Below, piece after piece: positions 1-7,950 of a stretch of 64,000 bases of DNA (positions within the stretch are counted from its first letter, which is position 1; each line of letters starts with the position of its first letter). Source of the DNA: Demequina sp. NBRC 110053 (GTDB taxonomy: Bacteria > Actinomycetota > Actinomycetes > Actinomycetales > Demequinaceae); assembly GCF_002090095.1 (NCBI RefSeq), contig NZ_BBRJ01000002.1:671265-735264 (forward strand). The letters are read 5' to 3'. A program made the translations under genes and the position numbers. The notes below the pieces were generated by a model. That model was not told where the DNA came from and made no database searches. It worked only from the letters and a program-made list of their open reading frames with translations.

Positions 1-148
1 CGGCGACGATGAGGGTGGGCTCGAGCCCCGCGCCGATGATCGCGGCCTGCTCGGGCGTGGGGGGCCTCACAGGATCGATGACCGCCGACAGCTCCGCGAC
101 CGCTCGTCCGGACCCGATGACGTGCCCGGTCCCCTCCTCGGCGCTCAC
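1..148 (-). CDS. adnB: AdnB-like UvrD-family helicase, N-terminal fragment (cut by window edge)
   Basis: This is the first 49 codons of a gene that runs off the left edge. It starts at a GTG at 148-146, which shares four bases with the stop of adnA (GTGA). The peptide begins VSAEEGTGHVIGSG and reaches PTPEQAAIIGAG followed by LEPTLIVA. That is the Q-motif and the strand leading into the Walker A loop of a UvrD/PcrA superfamily 1A helicase. In actinobacteria two such proteins, AdnA and AdnB, are encoded side by side and form a heterodimeric helicase-nuclease that resects DNA double-strand breaks. The overlap implies translational coupling. The catalytic parts lie outside the window, so identity rests on this motif and on the upstream partner. 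Confidence 0.8.
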   Translation of the reverse strand, partial: MSAEEGTGHVIGSGRAVAELSAVIDPVRPPTPEQAAIIGAGLEPTLIVA

Positions 149-3100
149 GCGTCGCTCACCTGCCTGCCCTCGGGCTGGATCGGGCACGCTCGCCTGACCG
201 GGCAGCGACCGCACATGTCGTTCTCGACCGCCGCGAAGCGCGTGCCGCGCATCACCTCGACCACGTTCGCGAGGCGCGCGCGCTCGGCGGCGACGTCGAT
301 GGGGGGCTGCTCCTTGACGCTGGGCGCCCTGGTGGTGCCGCCCACGAACACGAGCGCCGCGCCGTCGGCATGGTCGACGCCGGGGAACGCGCCGTGCTCG
401 GCCGCGAGCTGGTACATCGCCAGTTGGGCATGAGTCAGCGGGTCACCGGCGTAGGAGGGATCGCCGGTCTTGAGGTCGACGATGCGGGTGCTCGCGCCGC
501 GGGTCTCCACGCGGTCCGCGCTGCCGGTCAGCAGCGCCTGGCCGATCTCGACGTCGAAGCGGCGCTCGAGCGCGACGGCGTGGGCGGGGTTGGAGGCGAA
601 GTACTCGGCGAGACGGCGCACCATGGCCTCGGCCTTGGTCCGCAGCGCGCGGTCGGGCAGGGTCGAGTCGCCGGCGATCTCGTGCCACCGCTCGCCGAGC
701 GCGGCCACGAGCTCCTGCTCGGAGCCTGCGGGATGGTCGTGAGCCAGCTCGTGGATGAGCGTCCCGAGCTGCTGCTTGTCGCTGTCAGCACCCACCCCGC
801 CGGCGCTCTCCAGCGCCCACCTGAGCCCGCACCTCTCGACGCCGTCGACCTTGGACGGCGACACCCTGACGAGGCCGTCGCCGTCGAAGAAGCCAGCTTC
901 GGTCGAGGGCTCGGCGACGCCGCTCCACGAGCCAGGGTCAGCGCCGGGAACGCCGAGCGCCGCGAGGCGGGCGAGCGCCACGGCACAGCCCTCACGCCCT
1001 TCGCCCTCGATCGCGCCTCGAGCGCGCAGGGCCGCTACGGCGTGACGCAGGTCGGACACGCGCGGAACGGTCCCGGTGGCGACGGGCTCGACGCCGGTCG
1101 CGGCGCGGATCCAGTCCACGAACCGCGAGGGCCTGCTGTCCTCGTCCTCGACGCAGGTGATGATGGCGCGCCTGGTGGCGCGTGAGAGCGCCACGGCGAA
1201 GGAGCGTGTCTCGTCGTCCAGCACCGCGCGGCGGGAGGACGCCGCCAGCCGCGATCGCGCCTCGGGCCCGAGCGGCTCCGCCGTCGCACGAAAGGTCAGG
1301 AGCTCAGCGAGGTGCTGCGCTCCGAGCACGGAGTCGCGCAACCGGAGATTGGGCCACAGCCCCTCCTCGACGCCGGCGATCACGACGAGATCCCATTCGC
1401 GCCCTGCCGCCGACGCCGGCGTGGCGAACGCGACTGCTGCGCCCGCATGGGCTCGCGCGCCAAGGCTGTCGACCGCGAACTCCTGGGAGGCGAGGTGGTC
1501 CACGAAGCCCGCGACGCTCACGCCAGAGCGCCGCTCCTCGACGTTCTGAGCCTCGCGCATCAGCGCGATCACGGCGTCGAGGTCGGCATCGTCCCTCGCC
1601 GATCCGGCCAGGGCCGCGGAGCGCCATGACTCGGCGACGCCGAGTGCCTCCCACAGCGCCCAGATCACCCGCCGGGGAGAGCCGTGCCCGGCATCGCACA
1701 CGGCGCGCGCCGCCTGCACCGCCGCGCTCGCGCGCGACGCTGCGCGCGCTTCCGGCCCACGCAGGCTCGCCCATCGCGTCGGATCGGCGAGCGCGTCCAC
1801 GAGGAGCTCGCCCGCCTGTGCAGCACCTCCGCCGGCTCGATCCTCGCGGACCAGCTGGCGGCGCAGTCGGCGAAGTGCGACGGGGTCCATGCCGATCAGA
1901 CGCGAGCCGAGCACCTGGGTCGCCGACTCCTCGCTCCATTCGGTCTCGCTCGCCGCGATGAGCATCATCGCGAGCAGCGGCGCGATGGCGGACTGCTCGT
2001 GGAGTGCGAGACCGTCGCCGAGCGTCTCGCAGGGGATCTCTGAGGCGAGCAGGTCCGCTCGCAGCTCCCGCAGCTGGCCGTTCGAGCGGGCGACGACGCC
2101 CATGCGGTCCCAGGGGATGGCGGGCCCATCGACGCCGTGGCGTGCTCGTCGCAGGGCGGCGGCGATGGCGCGCGACTGCGCGTACCGGTGCGGCGCGACG
2201 TGGATCTCGATGTCGGCGGCGCCCCCGGCAGGCATCTCGCCGGAGGGGCGCCTGGCGGAGCCGACGGACTGCGTGCCGATGCGAGACACGACGTGGTCGA
2301 CGGCGTGGGCGAGGCCCGGGGACTGGCGCAGGTTGTCATCGAGCCGCACGAGCTCGGCGTCGAATGCACGACGGCCGGTGGACGCCGTCGCCTGGGCGAG
2401 AGCGCTCGGCACGGCCCCCCGGTAGCCCTGCACGGACTCGTCGGCATTGCCCACGAGCACCAGCCGGGCGCCCCCGGTCGCGAGCGCGTCGAGCAGCTCG
2501 ATGGTCGCGGCGGTCACGTCCTGATAGTCGTCGACGACCACGAGGTCCCACGACGGCCGTGGACCCCATCCTCGCCGCCAGCCGTCGAGCGCCACGGCCG
2601 CCTCGCGTGCGGCGCTCGCAGGGTCGTACCGCAGGCCTCGCCCCTCCGTGTCGGGCCAGCGCGCGACCTGCAGGTACTCGTCGTAGACCGCCGCGGCGCG
2701 GTCCCATTCGACGCGTCCGGTGAGCGCTGCGAGGTCGCGAAGCCCGTCGGGGGAGAGCCCGGCCTCGGTGGCGCGCATGATCAGGTCGCGAAGCTCCGCG
2801 CGGAACGCGGGCAGCGCCGTGGCCTCGGGGGGCACCACGCCCGTCCAGTCAGGGGCGGACCCCGCGCCGCGGCGGTGACCTTCGAGCAGGTCGCGCAGCA
2901 TCGCGTCCTGGTCGGCGCCTGTGATGAGTCGCGGCGGGGGCTCCTCGAGCGCCTCCGCCTGGGCGGACAGCACGGCGTGGGCGACGGACGCGGCCGTGTG
3001 GACCACGGCGACGCCGGAAGCGCGGCCGACGCTCGCGGCCACGCCGTCGCGCAGACGCGCCGCGCTCTCGCGAGTGGGCGAGAGCACGAGCATGCGCTCG

Positions 3101-3288
3101 GGCGCCACGCCGAGCTCGCTGGCCAGCGCGGCGGTCGCCGCCACGACGGTCGTCTTGCCCGAGCCCGGGGGGCCCACGATCACGACGTGGCCGTCCGCCT
3201 GGACGGCACGCTCGACCGCGGCCCGCTGCGATGCGACCAGCGCGGGCACGGCCGAGCGCTCGCGGGACGCGACGAGGGAGACGGTCAT
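145..3288 (-). CDS. adnA: AdnA-like helicase-nuclease (UvrD motor plus Fe-S PD-(D/E)XK nuclease)
   Basis: A 1047-residue DNA repair enzyme that should act at double-strand breaks with the AdnB-like partner encoded immediately downstream. A superfamily 1 motor occupies roughly residues 15-700. It has a Walker A loop GPPGSGKTT at 39-47 and a DExx-box variant VVVDDYQDV near 250, followed by VGNADESVQGYRG. A RecB-like nuclease forms the C-terminal third, with the PD-(D/E)XK core IVDLKTGDPSYAG near residue 938. One cysteine (VERCGLRWALE) and a terminal CGRCPVRRAC cluster around 1024 match the four-cysteine iron-sulfur clasp of AddB/Cas4-type nucleases. Length fits the mycobacterial AdnA subunit (about 1045). 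Assignment to AdnA rather than AdnB rests on gene order and motor sequence. Confidence 0.85.
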   Translation of the reverse strand: MTVSLVASRERSAVPALVASQRAAVERAVQADGHVVIVGPPGSGKTTVVAATAALASELGVAPERMLVLSPTRESAARLRDGVAASVGRASGVAVVHTAASVAHAVLSAQAEALEEPPPRLITGADQDAMLRDLLEGHRRGAGSAPDWTGVVPPEATALPAFRAELRDLIMRATEAGLSPDGLRDLAALTGRVEWDRAAAVYDEYLQVARWPDTEGRGLRYDPASAAREAAVALDGWRRGWGPRPSWDLVVVDDYQDVTAATIELLDALATGGARLVLVGNADESVQGYRGAVPSALAQATASTGRRAFDAELVRLDDNLRQSPGLAHAVDHVVSRIGTQSVGSARRPSGEMPAGGAADIEIHVAPHRYAQSRAIAAALRRARHGVDGPAIPWDRMGVVARSNGQLRELRADLLASEIPCETLGDGLALHEQSAIAPLLAMMLIAASETEWSEESATQVLGSRLIGMDPVALRRLRRQLVREDRAGGGAAQAGELLVDALADPTRWASLRGPEARAASRASAAVQAARAVCDAGHGSPRRVIWALWEALGVAESWRSAALAGSARDDADLDAVIALMREAQNVEERRSGVSVAGFVDHLASQEFAVDSLGARAHAGAAVAFATPASAAGREWDLVVIAGVEEGLWPNLRLRDSVLGAQHLAELLTFRATAEPLGPEARSRLAASSRRAVLDDETRSFAVALSRATRRAIITCVEDEDSRPSRFVDWIRAATGVEPVATGTVPRVSDLRHAVAALRARGAIEGEGREGCAVALARLAALGVPGADPGSWSGVAEPSTEAGFFDGDGLVRVSPSKVDGVERCGLRWALESAGGVGADSDKQQLGTLIHELAHDHPAGSEQELVAALGERWHEIAGDSTLPDRALRTKAEAMVRRLAEYFASNPAHAVALERRFDVEIGQALLTGSADRVETRGASTRIVDLKTGDPSYAGDPLTHAQLAMYQLAAEHGAFPGVDHADGAALVFVGGTTRAPSVKEQPPIDVAAERARLANVVEVMRGTRFAAVENDMCGRCPVRRACPIQPEGRQVSDA

Positions 3289-3327
3289 GAGCTCAGCGAA
3301 TCACGGAGGTCTGACACCCAGGCACGT

Positions 3328-4299
3328 TCACGCTGGTGCGCTCGCCTCGGGCTGCACCACCCGCGCCCGAGCCGCCCGCTCGAGCGCCATGAGCGCCGTC
3401 ACCGCCGCGATCCCCATGGCGAACAGGAGGATCACCGCGCCACGATGCTCCCCCGGCGGTTCGAGAGTTCCGTCCTCGCTCTGCCAGGGCCACAGCGCAC
3501 GAAGGGACCCCACCATGAGGCCCGTCATGGCCGCGAGCGTCAGGTTGCGCCGGTGAGCGAGCAGCCATTGCAGCCCCGTCACGAACAGCGCCAGTCCCAG
3601 GATCGCGCCCAGCACGAAGGTGGCGAGATAGGCGAGGTCGCGATCGTTGACGGCAGCGAGGGTCGCACCGTACATCCCGAGCACGAGCAGCATGAACGAG
3701 CCCGACACGCCTGGCAGCACGAGCGCGCACACCGCGATCGAGGCCGACAGCGCGATCATCCACGGCGCGGGGTCGTCCTGCGGGGTGCCCGTCAGCCCCG
3801 TGAGCCAGAACGCCGCCGCCGCGCCCGCCACCGCCAGCGCGACCTCGCCGGCTCTCCAGCGCGTCACCATGCGGGCCGGCACCGCGATGGACGCGACGAT
3901 GAGCCCGGCGAACAGCGCACGCGTCTCGACGGGGTGCTCCTCGATCAGCGGCGCGAGCGTCGCTGACACGACGATGATCGCCGCGAGCATGCCCAGCCCC
4001 AGGGGGATGAGCACCCCCCACCGCACGCGCGAGGAGTGCTCACGCGCGAGCGCGCGGGCGTCGTCCCGATGCCGGCGGCTCGCGAGCGAGCGAACGCCCT
4101 GCACGGCCGCGCGCACGAGCGACCCCGCCGAGTCGATGAGGGTGTCGTAGACGCCGACCACGAGCGCGAGGGTGCCGCCGGAGACGCCCGGCACGATCTC
4201 CACGGCGCCGATGACGGCGCCGCGCGCGACGTTGAGCGCCGCCGCGCTCACCGGATGACGCGGCCGCTCCGGCCCGGCTGCGGGGAGATCGGCTGGCAT
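3328..4299 (-). CDS. DUF368 membrane protein, candidate undecaprenyl-phosphate translocase (PopT family)
   Basis: A 323-residue polytopic membrane protein with about eight hydrophobic segments. It carries the DUF368 hallmark twice: EIVPGVSGGTLALV near residue 37 and LVLPGVSGSFMLLV near 200. This indicates the internal duplication typical of the family. DUF368 proteins have been shown in other bacteria to return the lipid carrier undecaprenyl phosphate across the cytoplasmic membrane, so a role in envelope precursor recycling is the best inference. I chose the ATG at 4299 because a TAGACT -10 box lies seven bases upstream and no Shine-Dalgarno sequence is present. That implies a leaderless message. 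Longer in-frame versions would run through the neighbouring DUF3152 gene. Confidence 0.8.
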   Translation of the reverse strand: MPADLPAAGPERPRHPVSAAALNVARGAVIGAVEIVPGVSGGTLALVVGVYDTLIDSAGSLVRAAVQGVRSLASRRHRDDARALAREHSSRVRWGVLIPLGLGMLAAIIVVSATLAPLIEEHPVETRALFAGLIVASIAVPARMVTRWRAGEVALAVAGAAAAFWLTGLTGTPQDDPAPWMIALSASIAVCALVLPGVSGSFMLLVLGMYGATLAAVNDRDLAYLATFVLGAILGLALFVTGLQWLLAHRRNLTLAAMTGLMVGSLRALWPWQSEDGTLEPPGEHRGAVILLFAMGIAAVTALMALERAARARVVQPEASAPA

Positions 4300-4306
4300 G
4301 CCCCGA

Positions 4307-4312
4307 AGTCTA
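4307..4312 (-). promoter_or_regulatory. -10 box TAGACT for the DUF368 gene (leaderless)
   Basis: TAGACT is followed by seven bases (TCGGGGC) and then the ATG at 4299. The first three bases of this box are also the TAG stop codon of the upstream DUF3152 gene. The two genes therefore touch while keeping separate transcription starts. Confidence 0.5.
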
Positions 4313-5239
4313 CTGAGAGTCGCCGGCGCGACCGGCGGCGGCCGATGCGCTGGCTGAGGCGCTCGGATCAGGCAAGGGCTCGTCGGGCGAGGGCCACGGG
4401 TTGGGTTCGCACTCGTCGCTGAGGTCGACCTGGTCTGCCATGACGATGGCCCTGCCAGAGGCGCACACACTGTCCTCGTCGCCCAGCACGTGACCGACGC
4501 CGTGGTTGAGCAGGTACACCCGTGCGCCTGTCGTGTCCGTGCCGTAGGAGTCGAGCCCCGCGGCCCAGTCGTACACGCTGATCGGCACGATGCCACGGGC
4601 GGCGCACGGGAGCTCGTCGGTTGCCGACGCCGACGGCTCCGGCTCCGCGTCCGCTCCGCCCTGCCCGCCAGTGGCGGCCGCAGCGTGCGGCTCCTGGCAC
4701 ACCGACGGCGTGGTCGCGGGGCTCGCGAGCACCACCCTGATGTCCGCGGCTCCAGCCGTGGGCACGAACTCGTAGCGCCCGCGCGCCCCCCACCCGCGCG
4801 GGTCCTCCAGAGCCGCGAGCACGAATGTGCTGAGCGCCGCACCGTCGATCTCGAGGCCGTCCTCGACGTCGACGCGCACCCATCGCACCGCTGCTGCGTC
4901 GCCGGTGGGCACTCCGTCGCGCGACACCGTGCGGAACGAGCCGTCGCCCTCCTCGGCGATGTCCAAGGACGTGAGGCCAGCGAGCCGGTCATCGTCGTCG
5001 AGGTCACGCGTGATCGGGTCGAGCGGCTCGATGCTGACCGCCGGCTCCGGGGTGGTCGAGGGCGATGGCGATGCGCTCGGGGACGGCTCCGGCTCGGCGA
5101 GGGTCGCGCCGAGCTCCCCCGTCCCCCATCCCACGCCGATGCCCACGGCGAAGGCCGCGAGGATCACCAGGACGATCGCCAGGACGCTCGGGCCGCCAGT
5201 TCTTCTGCTCGCGAACATCGCGCTGGCGCCTCGGATCAC
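4310..5239 (-). CDS. DUF3152 secreted or membrane-anchored protein with a degenerate zinc-protease motif
   Basis: A protein of about 309 residues with one N-terminal membrane segment (PSVLAIVLVILAAFAVGIGV, residues about 16-35). A Ser/Pro/Glu-rich linker and the DUF3152 domain follow, and a low-complexity Ser/Ala tail closes it. The family normally carries a metzincin-like HExxHxxGxxH motif. Here the corresponding stretch reads YLLNHGVGHVLGDED, so the catalytic Glu is Gly and the third ligand His is absent. The downstream CEPNPWP signature is kept. Enzymatic activity is therefore doubtful. I chose the GTG at 5239 because a TATCGT -10 box lies six bases upstream; an ATG at 5218 is the alternative. 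The insert GGQGGADAEPEPSASATDE lies inside the domain. Confidence 0.75.
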   Translation of the reverse strand: MIRGASAMFASRRTGGPSVLAIVLVILAAFAVGIGVGWGTGELGATLAEPEPSPSASPSPSTTPEPAVSIEPLDPITRDLDDDDRLAGLTSLDIAEEGDGSFRTVSRDGVPTGDAAAVRWVRVDVEDGLEIDGAALSTFVLAALEDPRGWGARGRYEFVPTAGAADIRVVLASPATTPSVCQEPHAAAATGGQGGADAEPEPSASATDELPCAARGIVPISVYDWAAGLDSYGTDTTGARVYLLNHGVGHVLGDEDSVCASGRAIVMADQVDLSDECEPNPWPSPDEPLPDPSASASASAAAGRAGDSQ

Positions 5240-5244
5240 GCCTC

Positions 5245-5251
5245 TACGATA
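5245..5251. promoter_or_regulatory. Overlapping back-to-back -10 boxes between DUF3152 and DUF3107
   Basis: The seven bases TACGATA contain TACGAT reading rightward (5245-5250, toward DUF3107). On the other strand they contain TATCGT (5251-5246, toward the DUF3152 GTG six bases further). Both fit TANNNT. The rightward message would have a leader of about 40 nt with the Shine-Dalgarno GGAGG before the ATG at 5300. Confidence 0.5.
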
Positions 5252-5299
5252 GTTGCAGACCCAGCGTCCCCTGACATCCCAGCATCCCCGGAGGCAGCC

Positions 5300-5518
5300 A
5301 TGGAGATCCGCATCGGCGTGCAGAACGTCGCACGAGAGATCGTCATCGAGACGGACATGACGGCCGACGAGGTCTCCAAGGCCGTCAACGACGCCGTCGG
5401 CGGTGCGATCCTGGACCTCTCGGACACGAAGGGCCGCCGCCTCGTGGTGCCGGCGGGAGCGCTCGGCTACGTCGAGATCGGCGAGGAGTCGAAGCGACGC
5501 GTGGGGTTCGGCGCCTGA
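5300..5518 (+). CDS. DUF3107 small cytoplasmic protein
   Basis: A 72-residue soluble protein matching DUF3107, a small family largely restricted to actinobacteria and without a proven function. The conserved pattern is MEIRIGVQNVAREI, then EVSKAVNDAV and LVVPAGALGYVEIGEE, ending RRVGFGA. This suggests a compact alpha/beta fold. The start is supported by GGAGG eight bases upstream (5290-5294). The gene stands alone, divergent from DUF3152 and converging on gntK with a ten-base gap. Confidence 0.85.
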   Translation: MEIRIGVQNVAREIVIETDMTADEVSKAVNDAVGGAILDLSDTKGRRLVVPAGALGYVEIGEESKRRVGFGA

Positions 5519-5528
5519 CGATCGGGCG

Positions 5529-6032
5529 TCAGCGCACCGTGCCGGCGATCGCACGCGCGGCGTCTGCCGCGTCGACGGGCGCGTAGCGCTCGACGTCGAC
5601 GCGCCCACCCCGCTCGTCGTCCTCGAGCGGCTCGAGAGTCGCGTACTGCGAGTCGAGCAGGCCCGCTCCGGCGAAGTGGCCGTCGCGCTCGCTGCGCAGC
5701 CGCACGCGTGCCTCGAGCACGTCCTGTCGCGCGTCGAGGTGGATGAACTGCACGTCATCGCCGGCGACGCCACGGATGCGGTCCCGGTAGGCGCGCCTCA
5801 GCGCGGAGCAGGCGACCACCGCGCGCTCGCGCTCGGCCAGCCACGACGCGACCGCATCGAGCCACGGCCACCTGTCCTCGTCGGTCAAGGCGACGCCCGA
5901 CGACATCCTCGCCACCGCATCGGCCGTGTGGAAGTCGTCGGCGTCCGCGAACTCCGCGCCGAGGTCATGGGCGAGCAGCCTCCCGACCGTTGACTTGCCA
6001 CACCCCGTGACCCCCATGACGACCGCTCGCAT
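5529..6032 (-). CDS. gntK: Gluconokinase
   Basis: A 167-residue P-loop kinase of the GntK/IdnK family, which phosphorylates D-gluconate to 6-phosphogluconate for the pentose phosphate pathway. The Walker A loop GVTGCGKSTVGR is at 7-18. The family motifs DADDFHTADAVARMSSG (about 30-46) and LTDEDRWPWLDA are intact, as are CSALRRAYRDRIR and LRSERDGHFAGAGLLDSQYATLE. Length is normal (165-175). No gluconate transporter or dehydrogenase lies nearby, so it is a single-gene unit. The ATG follows a TAGGCT -10 box by six bases, suggesting a leaderless transcript. Confidence 0.93.
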   Translation of the reverse strand: MRAVVMGVTGCGKSTVGRLLAHDLGAEFADADDFHTADAVARMSSGVALTDEDRWPWLDAVASWLAERERAVVACSALRRAYRDRIRGVAGDDVQFIHLDARQDVLEARVRLRSERDGHFAGAGLLDSQYATLEPLEDDERGGRVDVERYAPVDAADAARAIAGTVR

Positions 6033-6038
6033 GCGTCG

Positions 6039-6044
6039 AGCCTA
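6039..6044 (-). promoter_or_regulatory. -10 box TAGGCT for gntK (leaderless)
   Basis: TAGGCT, six bases (CGACGC), then the ATG at 6032. There is no Shine-Dalgarno sequence in the gap. Confidence 0.5.
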
Positions 6045-6073
6045 GGGCCTGGCCCGCAGCCGGATGCGCCCGG

Positions 6074-6110
6074 TACACTGGATGACGACCCGGGGCTGAC
6101 CGGTCGTCAT
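6074..6110 (+). promoter_or_regulatory. Promoter and 5' hairpin of the DEAD-box helicase leader
   Basis: A TACACT -10 box at 6074-6079 predicts a start near 6086. An inverted repeat sits there: ATGACGACC at 6082-6090 and GGTCGTCAT at 6102-6110, nine perfect pairs around an eleven-base loop. The remaining leader runs to 6215, about 130 nt in all, and contains the palindrome GCGGTACCGC and a weak AAGGA six to seven bases before the ATG. Long structured leaders are common on cold-induced DEAD-box helicase genes. Confidence 0.4.
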
Positions 6111-6215
6111 GAGAAGCGCGGTACCGCTGCAGACAGCGAAGGCCGCAAGGACAATGATTCGCGATCGGCTGCCCGCCGACAGCGCGCCCGAGCGCGCACC
6201 CGATCAAGGACTCTC

Positions 6216-7859
6216 ATGACTGACACACCCACGGGCGCGGTCGCGCCCGCCGACGAGATCGCACCCGAGCCGACCACCGCATCGGCTCCCGAGAAGGCCT
6301 TCGCCGACTTCCCCATCAACCCGCTCATCGCCCAGGCGCTCGCGGACAAGGGCATCCTCACGCCGTTCCCGATCCAGGCCATGACCCTGCCTGTCGCGCT
6401 GTCCGGCCACGACATCATCGGCCAGGCCAAGACGGGCACGGGCAAGACCCTCGGCTTCGGCGTGCCGCTGCTGCACCGCACCGTCTCCCCCGGCGAGGCG
6501 GGCTTCGACGAGCTCGACGAGCCCGGCAAGCCGCAGGCCCTCGTCGTGGCCCCCACCAGGGAGCTCGCCGTGCAGGTGGCCGGCGACCTCATCACGGCGT
6601 CCAAGAAGCGCTCCACGCGCATCGTCCAGATCTATGGCGGCCGTGCTTACGAGCCCCAGATCGAGGCGCTGCAGAAGGGCGCCGAGGTCGTCGTCGGCAC
6701 CCCTGGCCGCATGATCGACCTGCTGAACCAGGGCCACCTCGACCTGCGCTACGTGCGCACCGTGGTCCTCGACGAGGCCGATGAGATGCTCGACCTGGGC
6801 TTCCTGCCCGACGTCGAGCGGCTCCTCGCCGCCACCCCGGCCTCGCGCCACACCATGCTGTTCTCGGCGACCATGCCGGGCCCGGTCGTCGCCCTCGCGC
6901 GTCGCTACATGACCCAGCCCACCCACATCCGCGCGGCCGACCCCGATGACGACGGTGCCACCGTCAAGGCCATCAAGCAGCTGGTCTACCGCGCCCACGC
7001 GCTCGACAAGGTCGAGGTCCTCGCCCGCCTGCTCCAGGCGCAGGGGCGCGGCCGCACGGTGGTGTTCGCCCGCACCAAGCGCACCGCCGCCAAGGTCTCC
7101 GACGAGCTGCGCGACCGCGGGTTCGCGGCCGGCGCCATCCACGGCGACCTGGGCCAGGGCGCCCGCGAGCAGGCGCTGCGCGCCTTCCGCAATTCGAAGA
7201 TCGACGTGCTGGTCGCCACCGATGTCGCGGCCCGCGGCATCGACGTCGAGGACGTCACGCACGTCGTCAACTATCAGTGCCCCGAGGACGAGAAGACCTA
7301 CCTGCACCGCATCGGCCGCACCGGCCGCGCCGGCAAGACCGGCACCGCCGTCACGTTCGTCGACTGGGACGACATCCCGCGCTGGAGCCTCATCGACAAG
7401 GCGCTCGACCTGGGCTACCCCGAACCCGTCGAGACCTACTCGACGTCGCCGCACCTGTTCGACGACCTCGACATCCCGGCCGGGACCAAGGGTCGCCTGC
7501 CCAAGTCCGAGCAGCACCTCGCCGGCCTCGAGGCCGAGAAGGTCGAGGACCTGGGCGAGACCGGCAAGAAGCACGGCGGCGACCGCGGCGGCCGCGACGG
7601 CGGACGCGGCGGACGCGGCGGACGCGACAACGGTCGTGGTGGACGTGGCGGACAGGGCGGACAGGGCGGCCGCGGCCGCTCGCGCGGTGGCCGCGGCGAG
7701 GGCGGCTCCCGCGAGCGCGGCGCCGATGCGGGTGCGGAGCGCCGCACCGAGTCCGGCTCAGGCGAGGGCGGGCAGCGCCGCTCGCGCAATCGCCGTCGTC
7801 GCCGCAGCGGCGGTCAGTCGGGCGGCGCGCAGGGGCAGCAGTCCCAGCCGCAGGCCTGA
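6216..7859 (+). CDS. DEAD-box ATP-dependent RNA helicase with RGG-rich tail
   Basis: A 547-residue RNA helicase with all core motifs. The Q motif ends in TPFPIQ (about 49-54). Motif I is AKTGTGKT (71-78), Ia PTRELAVQ (about 112), II DEAD (about 186) and III SAT (about 216). VATDVAARGID and HRIGRTGR (about 363) complete the second RecA domain. Beyond residue 450 the tail is basic and glycine-rich, with repeated GGRGG units and a final RRSRNRRRRRSGG. It resembles RhlE/CsdA-type tails that bind structured RNA. A likely role is ribosome assembly or mRNA unwinding, especially in the cold. The gene is monocistronic between a structured leader and a strong terminator. Confidence 0.92.
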   Translation: MTDTPTGAVAPADEIAPEPTTASAPEKAFADFPINPLIAQALADKGILTPFPIQAMTLPVALSGHDIIGQAKTGTGKTLGFGVPLLHRTVSPGEAGFDELDEPGKPQALVVAPTRELAVQVAGDLITASKKRSTRIVQIYGGRAYEPQIEALQKGAEVVVGTPGRMIDLLNQGHLDLRYVRTVVLDEADEMLDLGFLPDVERLLAATPASRHTMLFSATMPGPVVALARRYMTQPTHIRAADPDDDGATVKAIKQLVYRAHALDKVEVLARLLQAQGRGRTVVFARTKRTAAKVSDELRDRGFAAGAIHGDLGQGAREQALRAFRNSKIDVLVATDVAARGIDVEDVTHVVNYQCPEDEKTYLHRIGRTGRAGKTGTAVTFVDWDDIPRWSLIDKALDLGYPEPVETYSTSPHLFDDLDIPAGTKGRLPKSEQHLAGLEAEKVEDLGETGKKHGGDRGGRDGGRGGRGGRDNGRGGRGGQGGQGGRGRSRGGRGEGGSRERGADAGAERRTESGSGEGGQRRSRNRRRRRSGGQSGGAQGQQSQPQA

Positions 7860-7872
7860 CGCACGCATCTGA

Positions 7873-7913
7873 ACGACAGACCCCGCCGACCACCGGTCGG
7901 CGGGGTCTGTCGT
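7873..7913. terminator. Bidirectional terminator between the helicase and GNAT genes
   Basis: Perfect 18-bp inverted repeat: ACGACAGACCCCGCCGAC at 7873-7890 pairs with 7896-7913 around a five-base loop whose end bases can also pair. It lies between convergent genes and can serve both. No clear U-run follows, as is usual in GC-rich actinobacteria. Confidence 0.85.
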
Positions 7914-7950
7914 CGCAGGGCACGTCCGCGCATCGGCCGTGCCGAGGCTC

